The notes below the pieces were generated by a model. That model was not told the origin of the DNA and made no database searches. It was given only the letters and a program-made list of their open reading frames with translations. A program made the translations under genes and the position numbers. This document shows, piece by piece, positions 59,040 to 64,000 of a stretch of DNA of 64,000 nt. The number at the start of each line of letters is the position of its first letter. Position 1 is the first letter of the stretch. The stretch spans positions 70,094 to 134,093 of the forward strand of contig CAZNPX010000001.1 in NCBI GenBank assembly GCA_964575175.1, given 5' to 3'. The DNA is from Ga0077548 sp964575175. Its GTDB lineage: Bacteria > Pseudomonadota > Alphaproteobacteria > Rhizobiales > Xanthobacteraceae.

Positions 59040-60907
59040 ACATCGCATTGTCCCGCGATCCGATGACCGGTGTCGAAGTCGATCCAGAGATCCTCAAGCT
59101 GATCGACCGGGAAACGCTGCCGCGTTTCTTCTGGGGCAAGGTGCGGGAGCGCGGCGGCAAGGTCGCGATGCGCTACAAGCATCTCGGCATCTGGCGCTCG
59201 ATCACCTGGACCGAGTACGGTGAGAACGTGAAGCATACCGGCCTCGGCCTCGCCGCGCTCGGCGTGAAGCGCGGCGATGTCGTGGCGATCATGGCTGAAG
59301 GCGCGCCGGAGTGGCTCTACAGCGATCTCGGCGTGCAGGCGATCGGCGGCGTTACCAACGGCGTCTATACGACCGACTCCGCGAAACAGGTTCAATACAT
59401 CGTCGGCGACAGCAATACGGTGGTCTTCATCGCGGAGAACGAGGAGCAGCTCGATAAGATCCTCGAAGTGCGCGACCGCTGCCCGAGCCTGAAAAAGATC
59501 ATCGTTGTCGACAAGGAAGGCCTGTCCGATTTCTCCGACCCGATGGTGATGGGCTTCGACGATCTGCTGGCGCTCGGCCGCAACTTCGAGGCGAAAAATC
59601 CCGACTATTGGGACAAGGAACTCGCCGCGGGAAAATCCAGCGATCTCGCGATCCTGATCTACACCTCCGGCACCACCGGCGCGCCCAAGGGGGCGATGAT
59701 CAGCCATCGCAACATCCTCTTTCAGATGCTGAATGTCGGCAGCGTGTTCGACCTGCGCGAGGGCGACGAGCAGCTCTCTTTCCTGCCGCTCTGCCACATC
59801 GCCGAGCGCTCGTTCACCGCCTATTGGCAGATCGTCGCCGGGACCGTGGTGAACTTCGCGGAGAGCCCCGAAACCATCGTCGAGAACATGCAGGAAGTGC
59901 AGCCGACGGTGTTCTTCGCGGTGCCGCGGCTTTGGGAGAAATTCTACTCCGGCCTCATCCTGCGGCTGCGCGATGCCGGGCCGACAAGCCAGTTCGCCTA
60001 TAAGATCGCGCTCGGCATCGGCAATCGCGTGGTCGAGCGCAAGCTCGAAGGGCAGGAGCCTTCGGCGCTGCTGAAGGCGGCGTTCTGGCTCGCGGACATT
60101 CTCGTGCTGCGCAACCTCAAGCGCATGGTCGGCCTGCACCGCTGCCGCTGGATCGTGACGAGCGCCGCGCCGATCTCGCCCGACCTCATCAAATGGTATC
60201 ACTCGGTCGGCCTCGACCTGCGCGAGGTCTATGGACAGACCGAAAGCGTCGGCATCGTCACCTGTCCGCCCGCGGGCCAGATCCGTCTCGGCACCATCGG
60301 CCAGGGCATGCCGAACATGGAAGTGAAGCTCGGCCGCGAGAACGAAATCCTCCTGCGCGGCCCCCACGTCTTCATGGGCTATCTCAACAATCCGGCGAAG
60401 ACCGCGGAAACCATCGTGGACGGCTGGCTGCATACCGGCGACGTCGGCGCGCAGGACAACCAGGGCTGGTTCCGCATCACCGACCGGATGAAGGACATCA
60501 TCATCACGGCGGGCGGCAAGAACATCACGCCTTCCGAGATCGAGAACCAGCTCAAGTTCTCGCCGTTCATTTCCGATGCGGTCGTGATCGGCGACCAGCG
60601 GAAATTCCTGAGCTGCCTCGTGATGATCGATTACGACAACGTCGTGAAATACGCGCAGGATCGCGACGTCCCGTTCACGAACTTCGCCTCGCTGTGCCGG
60701 ACGCAGGAGGTGCAGGACCTGATCGAAAGCGAGATCGAGAAGGTCAACAAGAATTTCGCGCGTGTCGAGACGATCAAGCGCTTTCGCCTGATCGACCAGC
60801 AACTGACCGCCGAAGACGACGAGCTGACACCAACCATGAAGCTAAAAAGAAAATTCGTCAGCGAGAAGTACAAGACACTCATCGACGAAATGTACGCCGG
60901 TGCGTGA
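59036..60907 (+). CDS. AMP-forming long-chain acyl-CoA synthetase family protein
   Basis: 623 residues; ATG 59036 with CCAGGAGG upstream. P-loop LAILIYTSGTTGAPKGAMIS near residue 205, YGQTESVGIVTCPP near 395, TGDVGAQDNQGWFRITDRMKD and AGGKNITPSEIENQLK near 490. It is a paralogue of the ligase at 31428 (similar AEGAPEW/AENRIEW, SEIEN blocks) but longer at the N-terminus. It sits within the third Liv importer operon and probably activates the acid that importer brings in. Substrate class (fatty, terpenoid or aryl acid) not determined. Confidence 0.9.
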   Translation: MNIALSRDPMTGVEVDPEILKLIDRETLPRFFWGKVRERGGKVAMRYKHLGIWRSITWTEYGENVKHTGLGLAALGVKRGDVVAIMAEGAPEWLYSDLGVQAIGGVTNGVYTTDSAKQVQYIVGDSNTVVFIAENEEQLDKILEVRDRCPSLKKIIVVDKEGLSDFSDPMVMGFDDLLALGRNFEAKNPDYWDKELAAGKSSDLAILIYTSGTTGAPKGAMISHRNILFQMLNVGSVFDLREGDEQLSFLPLCHIAERSFTAYWQIVAGTVVNFAESPETIVENMQEVQPTVFFAVPRLWEKFYSGLILRLRDAGPTSQFAYKIALGIGNRVVERKLEGQEPSALLKAAFWLADILVLRNLKRMVGLHRCRWIVTSAAPISPDLIKWYHSVGLDLREVYGQTESVGIVTCPPAGQIRLGTIGQGMPNMEVKLGRENEILLRGPHVFMGYLNNPAKTAETIVDGWLHTGDVGAQDNQGWFRITDRMKDIIITAGGKNITPSEIENQLKFSPFISDAVVIGDQRKFLSCLVMIDYDNVVKYAQDRDVPFTNFASLCRTQEVQDLIESEIEKVNKNFARVETIKRFRLIDQQLTAEDDELTPTMKLKRKFVSEKYKTLIDEMYAGA

Positions 60908-60945
60908 CGCAGGAACGACAAAGAACGAGACCAGGGAGTGAAACC

Positions 60946-62124
60946 ATGAAAATGACCAGACTGCTTCTCGGCGCGACGCTCGTGTCGCTCGCGGGAAGCA
61001 CCGCAATCGCGACCGCGCAGGTGCGCGGCGTGACCAAGACCGAAATCATCATCGGCACGCATTCGGATCTTTCGGGTCCGGCGGCGTCCTACGGCGTGAC
61101 CTCGACCAATGCGATCCGCATGAAATTCGACGAGGTCAACGAGAAGGGCGGCATCCACGGCCGCAAGATCCGCTACATCGTCGAAGACGCGCAGTACCAG
61201 ATCCCGCGCGCGGTACAGGCCACGAACAAGCTGATCCAGAAGGACAACGTGTTCGCGATCGTCGCCGCCATGGGCACGCCCATGAACAACGCGGTGCTGC
61301 CGGATCAGCTCAAGGCGGGCGTGCCGAACCTGTTCCCGGTAACCGCCGCCCGCTCCATGAGCGAGCCCTATCACCGCCTGAAGTTCGGCGTGTTCTTCTC
61401 GCTCTATCACGAGCAGATCCGCGCCGGCGTGAAGCATCTCGTCGAGACCAAGAAGAAGAACAAGGTCTGCGTGCTCTATCAGGACACCGACTTCGGCAAG
61501 GAAATCCTGGAAGGCGTGCAGGATCTCGCGAAGACGATGAAGTTCCAGATCGTCGAGACGGCGACCAACCGCCCGACCGACACGGACTTCAGCGCGCAGA
61601 TCACGAAGCTCCGCGCCGCGGGCTGCGAGATCGTCGCGATGGGCGTGATTGTGCGTGACGCGATCATTCCCTACGGCACCGCCCGCAAGATGGGCTGGAC
61701 CGATGTCGACTTCGTCGCGACCTCCGCGAGCTTCGACCAGATCGTCGCAGGCGCACCGGGTGGCGCGACCGAGGGCCTCTACGTCGCCTCCGGCTTCGTG
61801 ATGCCCTATCGCGACACCGCTTCGCCGGAAGTCCAGAAGTGGTGGGACGCCTATAAGGCGAAGTACAATGTCGATCCGAACATCGGCGCGTTCTACGGCC
61901 AGGTGATGGCCGATGTTCTCGTCCGGGCGCTGGAAGCCGCTGGCCCGAACCTCAACGTCGACACCTTCGTCAAGGCGATCGAAAGCGCGAAGCCGTTCCG
62001 CTCGGTCTTCGGCGGGCCGGAAATCGCCTATGGCCCGAATGTCCGCCAGGGCTCGAAGGTCGTGATGCTGCACCAGATCACGGGCGGCCGCTTCAAGCTG
62101 ATCGACGAGAACGTCAAGTACTGA
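60946..62124 (+). CDS. Third Liv-type ABC transporter substrate-binding protein
   Basis: 392 residues; ATG 60946 after CCAGGGAG. Sec signal LLLGATLVSLAGSTAIATAQ. Class I binding protein: IIIGTHSDLSGPAASYGVTSTNAIRMKFDE, IHGRKIRYIVEDAQYQIPRAVQ, CVLYQDTDFGKEILEGVQ. It is unlike the other two binding proteins in the ligand-contact region (FPVTAARSMSEPYHRLKFG), so its ligand probably differs. Last gene of its operon; a terminator-like hairpin starts ten bases after the stop. Confidence 0.92.
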   Translation: MKMTRLLLGATLVSLAGSTAIATAQVRGVTKTEIIIGTHSDLSGPAASYGVTSTNAIRMKFDEVNEKGGIHGRKIRYIVEDAQYQIPRAVQATNKLIQKDNVFAIVAAMGTPMNNAVLPDQLKAGVPNLFPVTAARSMSEPYHRLKFGVFFSLYHEQIRAGVKHLVETKKKNKVCVLYQDTDFGKEILEGVQDLAKTMKFQIVETATNRPTDTDFSAQITKLRAAGCEIVAMGVIVRDAIIPYGTARKMGWTDVDFVATSASFDQIVAGAPGGATEGLYVASGFVMPYRDTASPEVQKWWDAYKAKYNVDPNIGAFYGQVMADVLVRALEAAGPNLNVDTFVKAIESAKPFRSVFGGPEIAYGPNVRQGSKVVMLHQITGGRFKLIDENVKY

Positions 62125-62134
62125 TCGCAAGGAA

Positions 62135-62171
62135 GGCCGGCGCGCTGACAGAAGTGCGCCGGCCACTCTTT
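62135..62171 (+). terminator. Intrinsic terminator after the third Liv operon
   Basis: GGCCGGCGC (62135-62143) pairs perfectly with GCGCCGGCC (62156-62164), extended by two more pairs inside, and is followed by ACTCTTT. It separates the importer operon from the TetR gene. Confidence 0.7.
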
Positions 62172-62185
62172 CCGGAGTTTGCGTT

Positions 62186-62860
62186 ATGGCGGATCACAAC
62201 AAGCCCCGCGTAGCCGGCGCCGCGAAGCGCTCTCGCGGCGCGCGCGCCGAAGACGACCGCCGCTCGGAACTGATCGCAATCTCCGCAAGGCTGTTCCGGG
62301 AAAAGGGCTACGAAAAAACCACGGTGCGCGACATTTCGAGCGCCGCGGGCATCCAGTCGGGAAGCTGGTTCTACTATTTCAAGACCAAGCACGACATTCT
62401 GGTCGCCGTGATCGAGGAGGGGATGCGCCAGGCGCTCTCGCTCATGGAAGACATCGCGCAGGATCCTTCGCCGCCGCGCGAAAAATTCCGCAGGCTCGTG
62501 AACGCGCATCTGCGCACCGTGCTTCTGCCCGAGCAGCACTTCATCCCGTTGCTTCTTTATGAATGGCGCTCGTTCGGCCGGACCGAGCGCCGGCGCGTGG
62601 TCGCGATCAAGGACCGCTACGAAGCGATCTGGGACAAGGTGATTGCCGAGCTGCAGGAATCCGGGGACTGGGCGATGCCGACCCATGTCGATCGCCTGTT
62701 TCTGTTCGGCGCGCTGAACTGGACCGCGCAATGGTACCGGCCGGGGCGGGAGCTCACGATCGAGCAGCTTGCCGAGCGCGCGATCACCTTCTGCCTGCGC
62801 ACGCCGGAGGCGGAAAAGATCGTCGCGCTGCCGCGCAAGACCCGGCGGCAGGGGGTATAA
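62186..62860 (+). CDS. TetR family transcriptional regulator
   Basis: 224 residues. Basic N-terminal arm, then helix-turn-helix LFREKGYEKTTVRDISSAAGIQSGSWFYYFKTKHDIL (about 37-75). The C-terminal part (LLEQHFIPLLLYEWRSFGRTERRRV...) resembles TetR_C-type regulators of acyl-CoA metabolism. It starts an operon with an SDR and an acyl-CoA carboxylase subunit, only two bases before the SDR, so it probably controls its own operon in response to an acyl-CoA. No clear operator was seen. Confidence 0.9.
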   Translation: MADHNKPRVAGAAKRSRGARAEDDRRSELIAISARLFREKGYEKTTVRDISSAAGIQSGSWFYYFKTKHDILVAVIEEGMRQALSLMEDIAQDPSPPREKFRRLVNAHLRTVLLPEQHFIPLLLYEWRSFGRTERRRVVAIKDRYEAIWDKVIAELQESGDWAMPTHVDRLFLFGALNWTAQWYRPGRELTIEQLAERAITFCLRTPEAEKIVALPRKTRRQGV

Positions 62861-62862
62861 AC

Positions 62863-63720
62863 ATGCTGTACCGCTCCGTGTATCGCGAAGGTTTGCTTGC
62901 CGGTCAGGTGATCGTCGTTTCCGGCGGCGGCAGCGGCATCGGCCGTTGCATTGCCCACGAGGCGGCGGCGCTCGGCGCCGAGGTTGTGCTGATCGGCCGG
63001 CGCGCGGAAAATCTCGAAACCGTCGCCGGGGAAATCTCCGAGGATGGCGGCAAGGCGGGCTTTTTTGCCTGCGACATCCGCGATGAGGCGCGCGTCAAGG
63101 AGACGGTCGGGGAGATCGTCTCGAAGCACGGCCGCATCGACGGGCTCGTGAACAACGCCGGCGGCCAGTTTCCCGCGCCGCTCGAAAAGATTTCCGCGAA
63201 TGGTTGGCAGGCCGTGCTCAACACGAACCTGATGGGCGGCTTCCTGTTCGCGCGCGAGTGCTACACGCAGTCGATGAAGGGCCGCGGCGGCGCCATCGTG
63301 AACATCATCGCCGACATGTGGAACGGCATGCCCGGCATGGGCCATAGCGGTGCCGCGCGCGCGGGCATGCTGAATTTCACCGAGACGGCGGCGGCTGAAT
63401 GGGCGCCGGTGCGCGTGAATGCGGTGGCGCCCGGCTGGATCGCGTCGAGCGGCCTCGACACCTATCCGCCGGCCATGCAGCAGATGATCCGCGGCCTTGG
63501 CGATCACGTGCCGCTCGCGCGCATCGGTCACGAAGCGGAAGTATCGTCCGCGGTCGTGTTCCTGCTCTCCGAGGGTGCCGCCTTCGTTTCCGGCACCTGC
63601 CTGCGGGTCGATGGCGGCGCGCCCAATGCGCGGCGTCACATGCCGCTCGCGCCCCGGAAGCCCGCCGCGATCTATGACGGCTTCCATCGCGCCGTTACCC
63701 CCAAAGTCTTGCAGGACTGA
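62863..63720 (+). CDS. SDR family oxidoreductase, PECR-like (trans-2-enoyl-CoA reductase type)
   Basis: 285 residues. Cofactor motif VVSGGGSGIGRCIAHEAAALGA near residue 18, NNAGG near 95. Where most SDRs have Tyr-x-x-x-Lys this protein reads HSGAARAGMLNFTETAAAEW, the form I know from peroxisomal trans-2-enoyl-CoA reductase (PECR) and related bacterial SDRs; INCVAPG-like VRVNAVAPGW follows. The substrate is therefore probably an acyl-CoA. Encoded between a TetR gene and an acyl-CoA carboxylase beta subunit, an arrangement seen in leucine/terpenoid and other acyl-CoA carboxylation pathways. Confidence 0.88.
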   Translation: MLYRSVYREGLLAGQVIVVSGGGSGIGRCIAHEAAALGAEVVLIGRRAENLETVAGEISEDGGKAGFFACDIRDEARVKETVGEIVSKHGRIDGLVNNAGGQFPAPLEKISANGWQAVLNTNLMGGFLFARECYTQSMKGRGGAIVNIIADMWNGMPGMGHSGAARAGMLNFTETAAAEWAPVRVNAVAPGWIASSGLDTYPPAMQQMIRGLGDHVPLARIGHEAEVSSAVVFLLSEGAAFVSGTCLRVDGGAPNARRHMPLAPRKPAAIYDGFHRAVTPKVLQD

Positions 63721-63723
63721 ACC

Positions 63724-64000
63724 ATGCCGGTGTTCGCGTCCCGCCTTTCGCAAGACGCTTCCTTCGCGGAGAACCGCGATTACATGCTCGCGCAGATTGC
63801 GGCGATGCGCGCGCTGGAGCAGCGCACGCGCGACGCCTCGGCAAAAGCGGGGCCGCGTTTTGCCAAGCGCGGGCAGTTGTTGCCGCGCGAGCGGCTGGGG
63901 CTGCTGCTCGACAGCGATGCGCCGGTGCTGGAGCTCTCCGCGCTTTCCGGTTACCTGCTCGACAAGCCCGATCCCGCGGCGTCGATTCCGGGCAGCGGGA
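63724..64000 (+). CDS. Biotin-dependent acyl-CoA carboxylase, carboxyltransferase (beta) subunit, 5' part
   Basis: The gene starts three bases after the SDR stop and runs off the window; 92 codons are visible. The pattern is that of methylcrotonyl/geranyl/propionyl-CoA carboxylase beta chains: an N-terminal helix (FAENRDYMLAQIAAMRALEQ), then RGQLLPRERLGLLLDSDAPVLELSALSGY. The enzyme transfers CO2 from biotin to an acyl-CoA. Which acyl-CoA cannot be told from this part. It lies in the TetR-SDR operon. Confidence 0.88.
   Translation, partial: MPVFASRLSQDASFAENRDYMLAQIAAMRALEQRTRDASAKAGPRFAKRGQLLPRERLGLLLDSDAPVLELSALSGYLLDKPDPAASIPGSG

Noticed and set aside
1..64000. Mobile elements, CRISPR arrays, tRNA or rRNA genes
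   Set aside because: Looked for transposase or integrase motifs, spaced repeats and tRNA-like sequences; none seen. This is by reading only, so a covariance-model scan could still find a small RNA.

Overview
The window is GC-rich and gene-dense, with GTG and TTG starts, many 1-4 nt overlaps between genes, and Liv-type, TRAP and NitT-type uptake systems packed next to aromatic and acyl-CoA catabolic genes. Together this suggests a metabolically versatile alphaproteobacterium, probably of the Hyphomicrobiales (Bradyrhizobium/Rhodopseudomonas-like). That placement is inferred from gene content and style, not from a marker gene. I saw no rRNA, tRNA, CRISPR array, transposase or phage gene.

Layout. 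(1) 1-7426: the end of an SDR gene, then a LacI-type repressor facing an operon with an intradiol ring-cleavage dioxygenase, a BKACE-family beta-keto acid cleavage enzyme, an MDR oxidoreductase and a NitT/TauT-like ABC importer. Two LacI-type operators and a promoter lie between repressor and operon. (2) 7439-17895: a complete ferric-siderophore uptake unit (AraC regulator, TonB-dependent receptor, exported esterase, FecB/FecCD/FecE-type ABC importer, siderophore-interacting reductase, ExbB-ExbD-TonB). No siderophore synthesis genes are present, so it probably uses foreign siderophores. (3) 18072-26528: an IclR- and GntR-flanked C4/C5 dicarboxylate module (cupin, family III CoA-transferase, PEBP, TRAP DctPQM, CitE-type lyase, MaoC hydratase). 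Its content resembles itaconate/citramalyl-CoA degradation clusters.

(4) 26641-50107: a phenylacetate supercluster. It holds a Liv-type importer with an acyl-CoA ligase, PaaX, paaABCDE, then paaG-paaI-paaK-paaR on the minus strand, a second Liv importer with an alpha/beta hydrolase on the plus strand, and paaZ with a cytochrome P450 on the minus strand. An identical 18-base PaaR-type operator lies both in the paaG/Liv-importer divergent region and upstream of paaZ-P450. A different 11-bp inverted repeat lies at the paaA promoter. paaF, paaH and paaJ are not in the window.

(5) 50171-55304: a GpdQ-like phosphodiesterase divergent from a ugpCBAE importer, with a PHO-box-like sequence between them, read as glycerophosphodiester scavenging under phosphate limitation. 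(6) 55500-64000: a third Liv importer with a second acyl-CoA ligase, then a terminator, a TetR regulator, a PECR-like SDR and the start of a biotin-dependent acyl-CoA carboxylase beta subunit.

Throughout, uptake systems are paired with the enzyme that commits the imported substrate. Five extracytoplasmic binding-protein genes are followed closely by a strong GC-rich hairpin, a recurrent layout that would let binding protein be made in excess of membrane subunits. No stretch longer than 300 bases lacks a gene. The longest gaps are 8441-8712 and 41174-41446, and both are described under the sites they contain.
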